A stretch of 64,000 bases of DNA from Capsicum annuum (GCF_002878395.1 NC_061119.1:21216580-21280579); one strand, 5' to 3'. Counted from the first letter of the stretch, positions 11,370-24,654 are shown. Translations and numbers: made by a program. Notes: a model not told the origin generated them from the sequence alone.

Positions 11370-14300
11370 TTATCTCCCACTTGGGATCATTCGTCCCCGA
11401 ATGATGGGTAGGACCTTTTAAATCTCTAAGAGTGTACAATAAAGAACGTAGTCTCACATTAAACATTTTAGTTTCCTCGACATAATATTCAAAGGAACCA
11501 AAAAAGCTTCATGATAACCCCTAGCGAAATGTGTAATCACGAAACAGGGGATAATGAGACTTTACATAGGGATGATCTTGTACATGAGTTCTATGAATCA
11601 TTATCATAACGACATATGGTAGGGGTTTATTTGATGATCGTAGACCTGATTTATATTGGTACTAATCATGAATAAGATTTTGTAGAAAATAGGATTAGAA
11701 GCATTCTCTACCTTACAAAGTACCATGAATAGACTTAAACTTAGAGTCACTAATCATCTACACCCCAAACATTAAATAGCGTACTTCACACTCGCAAACT
11801 TACAATTCCCCAATCACGTATCTAGCCACAAGAATTTGAGTCCCAATGTATAATACTTCTATGTTGAAGTCTAACTCAGAGAATTGAAGTGCTAGCTTAA
11901 ACTACGGGACCCTGTACTTTACATCGCTTTAAGAATATTTCTTCATCTTATCACTACGGTCAAACACACCCAAGATCTATTTTAGAGAGTACCAATCACA
12001 TAGCAGATAGGTTTGTATTTTAGCAACCAAAACATTCAAGCCTAATCATTACTACATCTACTACTTGGATTTCCCCCCACTAAGACTAGCAAATTCGATC
12101 ACATTAACAAAGATAGTCACCATATTTCTCCTTCTTAGCTATTTTGCACAACAAAAGTTTATCTCCTTTTTTTCTCTTCCACTTATAACCTCAACTTGAG
12201 AATCACATCAAATTTTTGACCTTCAAAAAAATCTACTCCCATACCTAACACACTACTACACTTTCACAACCACCACCATACTAACATACGGAGGGTCATT
12301 AAGGAATCCGAGGAGTGCTTTAGATATCAACTGTTTGGATCATAAGTAAAGAGTCATTCGGCACGAACACAACACAACATGATTTCCTTAGGACCAACCA
12401 AAATGAGAAATATGGATGCATATATCACGATCTATATGGAATAACTCCGAAATTTATGTCGTTAACAACTAAGACAAGGATTTCAATTAAAGTGATTGCT
12501 TCCCACTCAAATAGCTGAAATTTTTCCATGAGTTAGCAGAAACTCTGTCACTTTGGCTAATTCAAGCCTAAGATGATTCCGTAATATAAAGAAACATATT
12601 TTCTTAGGACCATATATGCTATGAGACAGAGATTTCGATCATGAGTAACATAATATATGTCTTGGATACTCAAAATATTGGATCACTGAGGGACATTATT
12701 GCTTCTTGTTTTGAGGTCAGAACATGACATGAGTTACATAGAGCGTTCTAACTTTAGGCATAGGCAAGACATGAATAGATAACGTAAGGCATTAGCTGGA
12801 TACTCTCATAAATTAAAGTAGGAGGATTATGCTTGAGTAGAATTAGGTTCATTATGACTCCTTCCCCAACTTGCTGCATTGAGAAAAATTTGGAACTAAC
12901 TTACTTCTCCATCTCCCTCTTAGATCAAAGTCACAATCCTAGGCTTATGGACATATCCCTTACCAATTCGATAGCCACAACTCTCAACATAAAAGTTAAA
13001 TCACCATGTACTTGAACTCTATACTCTCCTTATAGAACTATACTCTGAAGGCCTTGCCTTTCGGAAAAAATATAGCTTTTAACTTTCATTAACCTCTATA
13101 TTCATCACTGTACAACTCCTACTCCTATGAGCGTACGTATTCACACTCCATATCACCAAAGGGATATCAATATACACATGAATACAACTTCTCTCATTTA
13201 TTTCAAATACAATGACACTAAATTCCTACTAGGACATCCGCTCAGGAACACTAATTGTAACTTCCTCTAACGCCCAAAGTCACCAACATATGACTAATAT
13301 TATGAGCAAGGAAATCTATGATTCCAAACACTAAACACTCTATCTTCAACTTCTTAGAACACTCGCATTACACCTCTAATCACCTAACTTACAACTTACC
13401 AAAATTTGTAAAATCATACCCATGGCTCATATTGCCTACCAGTATTTCCTCAATTCAACTCTAACGAACACCAAACAAAAACTCACCAGACTTCTCCATA
13501 CTACAATTTTAAGAACATAAACTAGGCACATAAAATACTTATCCACATAAATGCTAAACTTTCCCTTTTTAAGTATGCTCTAAAGGCATTGCTTCTCTGG
13601 ACCACTACTGTTAAATTATTTGCTATCCTCTACCGTCATCAACCTATAACACGTAGTCTTATAATCATACCCAACCTCACACTATATCACATAAAAATAC
13701 ACTCTCCACTACACAACTTTCTATCATTAGACTTTTACTCGCATAACTCATATCATAAAACATTACCTAACGAGTAATGCTATACTAGCAGGGGGTGCAA
13801 CTTATTCTTATATACTTGTGGCCTTATCCACTTAATGACTCACCCATAATTCATCATTTTAACACTATTCCTCATATACACATATACCTTACAATTACCA
13901 CTTAAACTTTTCATCAATTATTAACCTAGGCTCTTTCACAAATCACATCAAGCCTAATAATTCAGTCCCATATAACATACGTCATTAGTCTTAAGCTACT
14001 ATTCTTACCACTGCATTCTACATCTAAAATTCAAGCCTATAGTCTATCATTAATCATCTACAACCAATGAAGAATGCAACATAATATACTAGTCCATCAA
14101 ATTGAGAAATTCTACCCAAATACCTCATTTCACCTAGATACTACCTACAACTAAATGACCTCCATGACATTACTACAACACCTCAAAATCTACTACATAC
14201 CTTCTCACAAGTAGTACTAGTTTACAACTACCAAAGAAAAGAAGGTCAAGGGGATAAGGACATATAATAAACATGGTGAAGCTTAATCTTATATTATAAC

Positions 14301-15268
14301 CCTATACAATCTTATCTACATATTCTACTCTCTCATATCATACTTACTTACCGAAGCATACATTTAAACTACCTTAAAATTCCACAAACAACAATGAGTC
14401 TATACTTGTAACTTATTGGCAAATCTAAACATTTCTGTTCACAAACTACAAGGGATTTTTATAACAACCATAACTATCCACTCTAGGCCCCTTCCCTATT
14501 CTTGAATAGATAATAGTCAAACACTTCCTTTATTGGATACCATACGATCTACAAATATTACCACCACATTAGTCTATCACTCTAAAATGAAAAACCATCT
14601 CTTAATCAACAGTTATATAACTAAAACTATTTCTTTACACAAAAGTCACCCTCACTCTGACTTCTAACCTTGTGACTTCATTTCACCAAATTCTTAGTCC
14701 AATCTAATTATAAATGGGTCATGATACCAAAACATTAACTTATACTACTACTCAGGTAGAAATATAGTTCCAACATTCAGCTACATATCTATCCCCTTAT
14801 GCATGACATAAATTTTAAAAAGGACTGAATACACTCAATACCTCAAGATAAAAGGCATGATTTCATCAGAATCAAAGTTTGCACTAGATTCAATACACTT
14901 TGAAGAACCAACAGTTTCTTCACAAATCCTTGCATAATTTTATAATCGTTTATGACTCAATCAGAAAAGGACCACATCATTTGGTTTCTAAGCTTCTATA
15001 CTTGAATCACCTCAACAATGAGACCTATCTTAGAACATCAAAGTAAGAAAAGAATTGGGGTAGATTTACTTTCATATGGACGAGACCATAGCACAAACTA
15101 GAGTATGAAAAAGGAACATTCTGACTTAGTAGAATGAACTAGAACATAAAGAAAGATAAACATTCCTAAATGTGTTGTAGCCTCCTACTTTTAAGAGTGG
15201 CGCGCTACACACCTATGAACAGGACTCTACTCGAAGTGATTTCACAGACACCCTGGGACCATTAACCA
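11370..15268 (-). other. Element B interior without coding capacity
   Basis: On the element strand it starts at the primer site and ends at the polypurine tract (TATCTCCCAC at 11371-11380, that is GTGGGAGATA on the element strand). No zinc knuckle, DTG/DSG, YxDD or integrase motif was found on either strand, and no frame exceeds 65 codons. The plus strand is rich in C and A in 12100-14700. Either the original genes have decayed beyond recognition or it never had them. Confidence 0.65.
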
Positions 15269-15280
15269 TACTCTGATACC
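15269..15280 (-). other. Primer binding site of element B
   Basis: ACTCTGATACCA on the plus strand reads TGGTATCAGAGT on the element strand. It matches 11 of 12 bases of the common plant initiator tRNA-Met site (TGGTATCAGAGC), five bases from the LTR end. Confidence 0.85.
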
Positions 15281-15285
15281 AAGTT

Positions 15286-17621
15286 TGACACTACCCTAGC
15301 CGGGGCCCTGGCCATGATGAGTATTCAAAACAATGAAGTCCCGGGTGCCCCTTTCTATCTGGAAATCAAGAACACCATTCACATACAATAAGAAGAAATA
15401 TGAAAAGTAAACATATGAAATCATGGTCCTGTTCTGAATTCAATTTAACAAAACTGAATGAAATCCATAAGTATGTAGAAAATATCTACTTCGACGTGCA
15501 AAATCTCTAATACATCCGAAATTAATAACTTGTCTAAAACTGGGACGAGGCCCCCAATCGGACCATGAATAAAAATTAAATAACAAAAGCAAGTTCTAAT
15601 ACAGGCCTTCTGAAGTAAGGGAGGCTCACCAACTGCAAACTTTTGACAAGTCAATCTAATGCTTAACGGGACCCTAGGACTATGTCTTAGAATTCTGAAA
15701 TATAGGGGGTCAATATAGTTGTACTGGTACGTAGAGCAATCAAAAATAATGTATCTATTTATATGTAAAATAGGTGAGAGAAAGTCACGAAACATCATGC
15801 ATGAAATAGCTAAAAACACTTGGGAAATTCTTTGAAAATCATAAAACATTCTTATCAATGTGGTTCTAGTCATTGTATTACTTTTGAGTTAGGTGGTATA
15901 CCCTAAAACTCTGAAATTCCACAAGCCATATAGAATCTGCCCTTAACTCAGCATCCAAGACCCTAAACTGAGTTTGTCGTGAGGGTTGGTGTCTCTATAT
16001 CTAATATGCCATAGGGAAATAGGCCAGCATATAATCCCTATAGGGGACATAATAACCCATATCGACAAAACACAGTTTCGGGCAATGACTTTTCTGAACA
16101 CGTTCCTTCTTCGGGTAACCCCCTAATATTTTTTGTACCCATTTTTAACCTTTTCTAAACATGCACCTTTCTAAATTAAAATTGTAAATCTGAGTGAAAT
16201 CTGATTTCTATTCTATTCTGAGTCTGTTATTGCATTATATACTTTGGTGTGGTCACACCAACACTTGCAAGTAATGTTTGGGCCATTTAATATCATATTA
16301 TAGCCTTCTTTTTTAGAACATTATTTTTAGATGACCAAACTATTCAGAAATATATGAGGATGCATATAGTGAAATTCATGAAAACATAGGCAAAGTTCCT
16401 CAATTTCAATTCACAAACACGTAGTGGTCACTTCTCATGTAATAAACCATTAAATTCTTTCATTAATCTCCTTTAGCATTTAGAAACCATAAAATGCTTA
16501 TACAAAACAAAATCACCCCCTCTTCAAATAACAGACTAGATCAATTTGATAACAACATTTACAACACGTATCTCATGCTTTCAATCATGAAATGTCACAA
16601 ACCATAACATGTGAAGTCAAGAAATAAGGCAATATAAGAGGGGTTTAATCAGTCATGCTCTCAATTTAATCCTTATGAACTAAAATGAATACTTATATAT
16701 ATATGCACAAAAATAATTTCAATGGGAGTCCTCAAGGCTAGAACAACATGTATATATTAATAAAAAGATTTCCATTATTGGGCTATTCAAAACAATTGTT
16801 CAAACCCTTGTTCCAAAAATCATAACATGTTTTCAAAGACTGACAAAACCATAATTTATTCCCATTAGATTTTAAGGACAGCCCTACGTACCTTAGACCA
16901 TAAAATTTAAAAGATTGAACCAGGATCTTGATAGATGGAACACGAAGCTTATTTTTTTTCTTGGAATTAATAATCTTAAGGATTAGTTCTTTATCTTTGG
17001 AGAAAAGATTAGGGTTTGATTTTTGAGAGGAATTGGGTAATGAGGCATATCATGCCTTTAGGGAATGAATTTTAAGGGTTATGGGTGGATTTTGGGTGAT
17101 ATAAATTGTCCTTTGGACGTTTGGGGGTTTAGGGGAAAGGAGCAAAGTGCCCCATTACCCTGATGAAGTTGAAACTGTATGGGAATAGCCCCTGCATCGT
17201 GACCCCTAGATGGGTCAAGTAGCCCTCGTATCACAGGGCTATCGCGACCCCTTACAGCCTCACATGAAAAGTGGCATAAATTTTTACTCGGTTAGCATAT
17301 TTAGGAAAATTGGTACCGTTGGAAATCCAATTCAATTATCTACAATTTGATGGGTCTTAATGTGCCAAATTATATATATAGAAAAAGTTATACTCATTCA
17401 GAGATGACCCTTGTAGAATCGAATATCCAGATTTTGATGAATGAAGGGTTCTTAGCTAATCTTTGCTTTAACCCATTTATATGAACCTTTTTCACCTAAT
17501 AATCACTTCATATACTAGGAAGATTATTAGGACACATGAATTTAAATAAAAACCATGGAATTAGAGCTTACACACATAGGAATGATGGTTCGATTTATAG
17601 CTCAAAAATATGGGTGTTACG
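15286..17621 (-). repeat. Element B 5' LTR
   Basis: Begins TGACACTACCCTAGCCGGGG and ends GGGTGTTACG, where the final A of TTACA has become G. Same length as its partner. It contains a variant of the palindrome (ACTTGCAAGT at 16263-16272). The minus-strand 142-residue open frame at 15445-15873 is an LTR accident. Confidence 0.85.
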
Positions 17622-17626
17622 AAAAA

Positions 17627-18440
17627 CTCTCTACAAACCTTCTATAATACCCTGCCAAACCCAAGAAGCTCTAGATATTAGTTGGAGTCGTGGGCCTAGG
17701 CCATTTAATCACTGCCTCAACCTTTTGGGGGTCAACTTTGATCCCCTCATTAGAAATAATTTACCCTTAGAAATATATAGCACTAAGACTAAATTTACAT
17801 TTGGAAAACTTTGCATATAATTCATCGTCTTTGTGGGTCTGAAGGATGATTCGGAGGTGATTGGCATGCTCCTCCTCACTCTTAGAGTAAACCAAGATAT
17901 CATCTATAAAGACTATGACAAACTGATATGGAAACTGACAAAATGCCCTATTTATTAGTTCCATAAAAGTTACAGGGGCATTAGTTAGTCCAAAGGACAT
18001 AACTAAGAAACCATAATGGTCATATCAGGCTCAAAAAGCTATTTTGGGAACGTCATCCTCCCTAACCTTCAACTGATGATACATTGAACAACGATCTATC
18101 TTTGAGAATCATTTGTCACCTTGGAGTTGGTCAAAAAGATCATCTATTCTAGGGAGAGGGTATTTAGTTTTAACAGTGACCTTATTCGCCTAACGATAAT
18201 CTATACATATATAGAGTGAACCATCATTCTTACGTATAAAGAGCATTGAAGTACCCCAGGGAGATACACCTAGATAGATAAAGCCTTTATTAAAAAGGTC
18301 TTTCAATTGTTCTGTTAACTCTTTTAATTTTGTAGGAGCCATTCTGTATGGCAGAATAGAAATAGGATGAGCATCCAACAACAAGTCAATACCAAAATCC
18401 TTCTCCCTATCAAGTGGTATACCTTGAAGATCATCAGGAA
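17627..18440 (-). pseudogene. Element A reverse transcriptase, degenerate
   Basis: RT copies the element RNA into DNA. Pieces on the minus strand follow in the correct order. At 18190-18384: 'ILPYRMAPTKLKELTEQL', 'GFIYLGVSPWGTSMLF' and 'KNDGSLYICIDYR'. At 17767-18000: '[18 protein letters not shown]', then the active site '[19 protein letters not shown]' with both Asp intact. The segment 18000-18190 that joins them is broken by stops. The C-terminal end (17627-17720) reads on into RNase H at 9028 once B is removed. The family usually has RMCIDYRxLN; here Met is Ile and the frame stops after Arg. Confidence 0.85.
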
Positions 18441-18559
18441 AGAATTTTGGGAATTCATTAACTATGGGAAAAGATTCGAGAAAAGGACGTTCAGTACTAG
18501 AATCTTTGACCTGAATGAGATGATATAGGCAACCCTTTTATATAAGCTTTCGGGCACTA

Positions 18560-18960
18560 AGATAAGATATGAACTTACCACTAGGTGCTAAAAAATACCC
18601 TTCCATTCATTAACTGGCTCATTTAGAAAGGAAAGAGTAGCTTTTCGAGTTCTACAATCCAACATGGCATAACACGAATATAGATAATCCATTTCTAAGA
18701 AAGCATCAAAGTCCACCATATCAAGTTCGACAAGATCTTCCATAGCATCATGATTATAGATAGACACAACACAATTTCTATACACCCTCCTAGCGATAAT
18801 AGAATCACCAACAAAAGTAGAGACAGAGAAATATTCAAGAATATTTTTAGGTTTGAACCTAAAATGAATGGCCACTTAAGGGGTCACATAATACATATTA
18901 GACTCGGGATTAAGTAGCACGTACACATCACGGGAGAAAATTTGTAATGTTCCCGTGACC
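18560..18960 (-). pseudogene. Element A protease region, degenerate
   Basis: The minus-strand open piece 18588-18875 has features seen C-terminal to the protease active site in plant chromoviruses: 'CVVSIYNHDAMEDLVELDM', 'FDAFLEMDYLYSCYAMLDC' (normally DxILGMDWL) and 'RTRKATLSFLNEP'. The Gly-Met-Asp-Trp-Leu core reads EMDYL, so Gly and Trp are changed, both explained by G-to-A changes. The catalytic DSG region upstream is not open. Confidence 0.75.
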
Positions 18961-18999
18961 ACATCTTGTGAAACCTCTGTATCCTGGTGTTAGATAAGG

Positions 19000-20422
19000 C
19001 ATAGAAACTTTTGCAACCACCCCCAGTAGCTAAAGTAACACCTTGGGTGGTGGAGGAGCTATGGAATTCGTTTGAGTCTTAGCACTACCAAAATTCCCTC
19101 TTGCAGTAGGATAGTCTCTCTGATAATAGCCTAGCTAACTACAAGTATAATGCACCAACATTCCCAACTGACACCTCCCTGGGTGATGTTTACCGCAAGT
19201 CGCACATTGTGGAAAAGAGCAATGTGGCTGAGACACACTAACTTGGGACTGGGTACCCTAACTCCTGATCCATTATTGGGCTAAAAATGCTGGAACTGTC
19301 GATAAACTAGAGTTTTAGGTGCTCGGGCGCTAGCTAAAGACTGAGAATTACTCCAAAACTTATTCTTTGACCACTTATTACCCAGTTGTTACCTTGGTGC
19401 AGACTGTTATTCTAATCAGTGGACCTAGCTCTCTTAGTTTGCCTTTTTTTGTGTATTATTGAGCTAGCCTTTTCTTTTGTTCTTCAACCTGCTGTATATG
19501 AACAAAAAACCAAGAGAACACCATAATTCTATTCATCATTGCCCCCTTTCATTCCAACACCAGATTATTCGAGAGATCGGATGCAAACTTCCTTATGAGA
19601 GCTCTTATATTACCACCAATTATGGAGCACACCTGGACAGCTGGGTGAATTTCAACGTATACTCTTTAACACTTATTTTTCCTTGCTACAAACTCATAAA
19701 TTCTTTAGCTTTTAGCTATCTTAATTCCTGGGGAAAGAAATGGTTCGAGAAAGCTACCACTGATTGGCCACATCCTTCAATTGATAGGCCGCTAACTCGA
19801 CCCCTTCAACCTCATTTATATGCATAACCCTAAAAATCTTCTATAGTTCATCAATGAACCCTTAGGGGTACTCCTTAACCTTTGTTCCAGTGAATAGATG
19901 TTAGTTTAGTCTAATGAATTGAACAACCCATGTAACCTCAAATGAAGAAGACATAGAACCCATATCTTCAGATCGATGTGTCTGAGAGGTCACGAGCTGA
20001 GCAATTATATGGATGGACTATCTGTATTCTGCATTAGAAACTTTCTCTAAGATGGCTAGGGATGATTAACACCAGTCCGTGGAGCCTAAGGTGGACTAGT
20101 CAAAACTACAGGAACTCTCAAATTAGCAATAAACTCTGGGGTACGATCTCTATTACGGGTCTGCATCCCATAAGTAAGACGGACATCCTTAGCTTGGGTG
20201 TTTTGTTCGTTGGTTTTATGAGGAGGCATGTTCAATTTCTAGAATATAGGAAATCATATATTAGAGGACATTCAAACTCTATGGCAAGAACTAAATTATG
20301 AAAGAAAGAGAGACATTCCTAAATGCCTAGTATCTTCCACCTTATAAGTATAGCTCATACACACCTATAAAAAAAGACTTTACCTGATGCAATTTCACAA
20401 ACACCCTAGGACCATTAACCGT
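19000..20422 (-). pseudogene. Element A gag remnant with broken zinc knuckle
   Basis: Minus-strand debris. Near 19110-19220 a Cys/His-rich stretch is visible, with 'CATCGKHHPGRC' followed by a damaged CCHC knuckle reading 'LGYYQRDYP' where the family has xGHxxRDCP; His and Cys have both become Tyr. Upstream (19230-20420) I see only short frames interrupted by stops. Plus-strand open frames at 19477-19827 and 20062-20301 run against the element and are shadows. Confidence 0.55.
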
Positions 20423-20434
20423 GCTCTAATACCA
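20423..20434 (-). other. Primer binding site of element A
   Basis: GCTCTAATACCA on the plus strand is TGGTATTAGAGC on the element strand. It matches 11 of 12 bases of the initiator tRNA-Met site and lies four bases from the LTR. Confidence 0.9.
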
Positions 20435-20438
20435 AGTT

Positions 20439-22490
20439 TGTAACAACTCAAACTGAGTCCATGGTCGTGATGAGCATCTCCAACCATGAAGGCTTGAGCA
20501 CCCTTTTCTATATGGAAATCATGCACATCATTCATATACTATAAATAAATGCAGAAAAATAAACAAATGGAATCATGGTCATTTTCTGAGTTCAACTGAG
20601 CAATACAGAATTTAATTCATAAACATTCAAAAACCACATGAAAACAACTCTGTAAAATCTCTAGCAATACGAAAACCAATATCTATCTAAATATTGGGAC
20701 AAGGACCCTAGTCAAACTATGAAAAAAAAATAGCAATTGTCAAACAACCAAGGCCTTTCAAAATGAGAGAGGCTCACCAATTCCAAACTTTGAAAAAACA
20801 ATCTAATGCTTAGTGGGACCCCGAGACTGTGCCTCAGATACTGAAATATAGAGGGTTAATACAAATGCACTGGTACGTAGAGTAATCAAAAATAATGTAC
20901 TTTTATACAAAATAAATGAGAGAAATTCTTAAATAATTTTACATACGATATATGAAAACATATGGGAATACATAAAATACTTTGAAACATTTCATTGAAA
21001 CCATGACTCACTCTTGGTCTTACTTCTTAGCTAGGTGGTACACCCTACAATTCTGATATTCCACGGGCTATATGAAAACCGTCCTTGACTCGAAAACCAA
21101 TCCCCCAACCCATGTTTTCTAAAGAGGTTCGAGTTTCTGATTTTAATACTCCACAGGAACTAGGCTAGCGTATAATCCCTCTTAGGGATATGATAACCCG
21201 TATCAGCAAAACACGATTTCGGGAAATGACTTTTCTGAACACGTGACTTCTTCGGGTAACCACCTAACATCTTTTAATCCTATTTTTAACATATTAAACA
21301 TGCACCTTTCTGAAACCAAATTTTGAAAATCTAAATAATATCTAAATTCTATTCTGTTTTGCGTCAATTATGGCATTATCTGTTTCGGTATCATAATACC
21401 AAGACTTGAAATTCATATCTTCTAAGCCATATAGTATCGTGTTACAATCCTTTCATTCAAAACAAAGTGTTTGGACCACCAAATCATTCAAATAGTACAC
21501 ATGAATTTGTATATCGAAGTACATGAAAACTTATGCAAAGATTCTCTCTTTCAGTTCTCAAACATATGGTGGTCATTCACTTTGTAGAAAACCATACAAT
21601 TCTTTCAATAATCATCTTTAACATTACAAACAAGAAATATCCCTTTTTCAATTCACAACCAACATAAAGTTCATAAATGATAGTAAAACCCTTGGTCCAT
21701 GCTTTAAGATATGCAATTGAGTAACCCATAACTTGTAAATCAAGAAATAACACAATGAGAGAGAGAAATACATTATTCATGCTCTTAATTCATATTTCAA
21801 AACTGAAAACACAAATATATGTATAAAAATATGATGTCTAAACATTTAAAACCTTACTAAAATGATTTCATCATGTCCATGTAGTTTAGGAAAACCCCAC
21901 ATACCTTAGATTACCTAGTTTGAAGAATGGAATCCAAATCTGGACTTGTTTCTTATAAATCTTATACTTAAAGGTTGATTCTTAATCTTTCAGAGAGAAG
22001 TTAGGGTTTTGTTTTGAAGGAATTGGTTAAAAATTTCACATACTATGCCCTAATCATTGCTTGAATTCATGTTATGGCTTAGATAGAATGAGGAAAAAGG
22101 ATTAAAATACCCTCCTGAACCCAAAAAAGTCATTAAATGAACTGGGCACCCGATGCGTTAAGCAACGCACTACATTGTTCCCTACCGATGTGATTCTTGG
22201 TATGACGCATCGATATAATATTGTCCCACTATTATAATCATAAAAAAATATCTCAAATGTCGTAAAAAAAATTTAAAACTTCCCCGAGTCACCCCTTTTA
22301 CACCCCTGAGTATGAATCAACTCAAAAATCGACATCTCGGTGTCAGGAAGATTGATTTAAAAATTGATGAAGTCTAGGAGCTTAGAATATGACTAAGTCC
22401 ATTCTAACACTTAGAAAAATTTTAGGTTATAGGTCCTCTATGCATGCTAATAAGGGTGGTACTAAGTCAAGAATGCTACGGGGCATTACA
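20439..22490 (-). repeat. Element A 5' LTR
   Basis: 2052 bp, ends TGTAACAACTC...GGGGCATTACA. The palindrome site is decayed here (ACTTGAAATT near 21404). Followed by the AACAT duplication at 22491-22495. No gene. Confidence 0.9.
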
Positions 22491-22495
22491 AACAT

Positions 22496-23121
22496 TGACA
22501 TAGTTACCTTCTACTATTTCATCCACGTTGATGATAATTTTTCCTTCACTCACTAACATCATGAATCTCTGCTTTAAGATTAACCACTTTGCAGTTGGGT
22601 GGCCAATGACTAAATAAAAATGATCATATTTGGGATTGTTGACCTTATTGATTTCCTCTAACTTCTATGACTGATAAATATCAATGACTCTCTTGGCTAG
22701 AATTTCATCAAATATCATAGGTATGTCAGAATTTAAAAATGTGTAAACCGTTGCTTCTAACTTTTTCAAGGTTGGATGATGTTTTCCTCCCTTTGATATT
22801 GCCTAAGGGTTTCATCTGCCTTCACCTTTTGCTTGCTTGTGACCTTCACAGGAGTTGCTTTCAATACTATGAATTCTTTAGTCTGAACCTTTGAGGTTGT
22901 ACATTTTTTGAATTCCTTCTTTTCTTTTAGAAGATCAACAAAAAGAGACACCTTCCCATGACTTGCAATGCTCAACATCAGGACATGTCCTGGTGTAGCA
23001 TATTTTTTAATTGTACATAGTTTAATTCCTTGTATTATATATAGAAGACCCATGTATCTATTGAATGTATATTTCAGAAAGGTGGTCTTTATAGTCTAAA
23101 CTCAACAATATCCAACGATTA
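22496..23121 (-). pseudogene. Element 0 gag-region fragment
   Basis: The minus-strand debris continues element 0. Near 22500-22640 it reads 'HPTAKWLILKQRFMMLV' and 'GKIIINVDEIVEG', similar in layout to the zinc-binding/linker segment before protease in Tat-like gypsy gag. The open piece 22766-23053 has 95 residues, Lys-rich, with no domain I can name. It ends where element C begins; the likely 5-bp duplication for C is GATTA (23117-23121), whose partner would lie outside this window. Confidence 0.5.
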
Positions 23122-24637
23122 TGTAATACCCGGAAAATCTAAACCAATGTTAAAGCCAAGATTCAATCTCATGCAAAGTAAATTGTAGTTCCTTGGTAGT
23201 TTCTAGGTTTGTTTGATGTATGTTAAGGCCTTAAATAACTATCATCTATTAGACGGATAAAAATAATACTTATCAATTGAGTTTTTGAGAATAATGTTGA
23301 TTTAGTCAACTTCAAATGAGCTTATCTTTTATTCTACTAGGAATTTTCCATATCAAGACAACCCAAATTGTAGGAAATTGAATTAGCGTTATAACGACGC
23401 CAATTTTTCCTAAATTTGATACTTGAGTGAGAAGTTATGGCACTTTGAGTTAAAGGCAATGATGATAAGGCCACATCGGGGAGATGGCCAAAATCATGTT
23501 CATCCTTTTCAAGTGAAGCACCACGATTGGCACCGCATCAATCGAAGAAGACAAATCAGGATTGTTCGTTTCCAGTGGCGTAACACAATTTCACTGCATT
23601 ACGCCAGAGCTAAAACTCGAGATTTTCGGTTCCTGTTCTAGTTATAATTGTCCAAGGGAATTTAAGTCATTTCCCTTCACCTCATTCAGTCCAAACACGC
23701 AATTAAAACCCTAAAGGGGCATTAAGTAACCTATTACTCATAATTTCCCTCTAAGAAATTAATCCTCCTAGCCTTCATGATTCAAGATCAAATCTCAAAG
23801 TAAAATCCAAGAACTCTCAAGAATTCATTAAACCAGGAATGCTAAATGTTTATCCATGGGTCCCTTCCACCCATGCAGTCCAAGTATACAATCTTATGTT
23901 CAAAGTTGTGATCTTTTCAAGTTATTATGAATTTTAAATTTTGATTTTAACAATTAATTCCCATGAATTGAAACTCCATACCGTGTTTACATAAAATTGT
24001 TGTTGTTATCAAACCCTACATGTTTGAATAATGTTATTTTCTTATTTAAAACACAATTAGTGATATTGGCATTGAAATCATTCTATTACTACAAGCTTGA
24101 AACTATTCACATGCTTAGCTTACACCATGCATATCAAGTGTTTTATGAAATGCCTACAAAAATTAATTTTGAATAAATTCTTTCATATTTTGTACCTAAA
24201 GTTTTATTACTATTTTGCTATTATTGCTATTGAGTCCTGGGGTTATGAATACTTGAAAACATAGTTATTTACATAGTCTCAGTATCATTAGAATAGGTTT
24301 AGATATGTTAATAGCATTATTAGTTTAGTTAGTTATCATAATCAGTTAAACTTAGAACTGTTTAGTATTCCAAGTCAGTTTAGTTGGGAGTAGGATTTAG
24401 CACCGACTGAGTACAAAGATGCTGGCTTCCCCATCAGTTATGCAGAGTCGTTAGTAACAGTCCCTGTACTCTTAAAATAAGTATCCAGCGCAGGATTTGA
24501 GGAGTCACCCATCAAGTTAGGATTTACTACTTCCCAATGGTCATTCATTAATTTAGGCTTAGCACCCTTAATCCTTCTGGATAATATATCAGTAGATCCA
24601 CCGTGTAGCTCCAAGGGTATACTCTATGGGCGTTACA
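23122..24637 (+). repeat. Element C 5' LTR
   Basis: 1516 bp, begins TGTAATACCCGGAAAATC and ends GGGCGTTACA, followed by a primer site. The second copy starts at 28169 and resumes at 54378. Both copies share the block TATGTTAAGGCC/TATATTAAGGCC. The open frame at 23423-23641 lies inside it. Confidence 0.9.
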
Positions 24638-24641
24638 AACT

Positions 24642-24654
24642 TGGTATCAAGGCC
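24642..24654 (+). other. Primer binding site of element C
   Basis: TGGTATCAAGGCC, four bases after the LTR. It is a decayed form of the tRNA-Met complementary site TGGTATCAGAGCC. Confidence 0.8.

Larger units (their letters stand above)
9034..17621 (-). mobile_element. Element B: non-autonomous LTR retrotransposon nested in A
   Basis: Two LTRs of identical length (9034-11369 and 15286-17621, each 2336 bp) flank a 3.9 kb interior with no recognisable gag or pol. A tRNA-Met primer site lies next to the right LTR and a polypurine tract next to the left one, giving minus orientation. LTR ends resemble those of A (TGxCACxACCC...), so A-type enzymes may have mobilised it; that is inference. It looks like a large retrotransposon derivative (LARD). 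Confidence 0.85.
4709..22490 (-). mobile_element. Element A: Ty3/gypsy chromovirus-type retrotransposon, minus strand
   Basis: It is a near-complete but defective LTR retrotransposon. LTRs are 4709-6854 and 20439-22490, both with TG...CA ends. The primer site is at 20423-20434 and the polypurine tract lies next to the left LTR, so the element reads right to left. Gag and protease remains lie at 18588-20420, RT at 17630-18400, and RNase H and integrase at 7000-9028. The order PR-RT-RH-IN is that of Ty3/gypsy. The end of pol (near 6960-7100, minus) reads 'KVEEATWES', resembling the chromodomain-like tail of Tekay/Del chromoviruses. Element B interrupts it, and stops occur throughout. Confidence 0.9.

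Noticed and set aside
15445..15873. 142-codon minus-strand frame
   Set aside because: Inside the B 5' LTR and not conserved in the partner LTR at 9193-9621.
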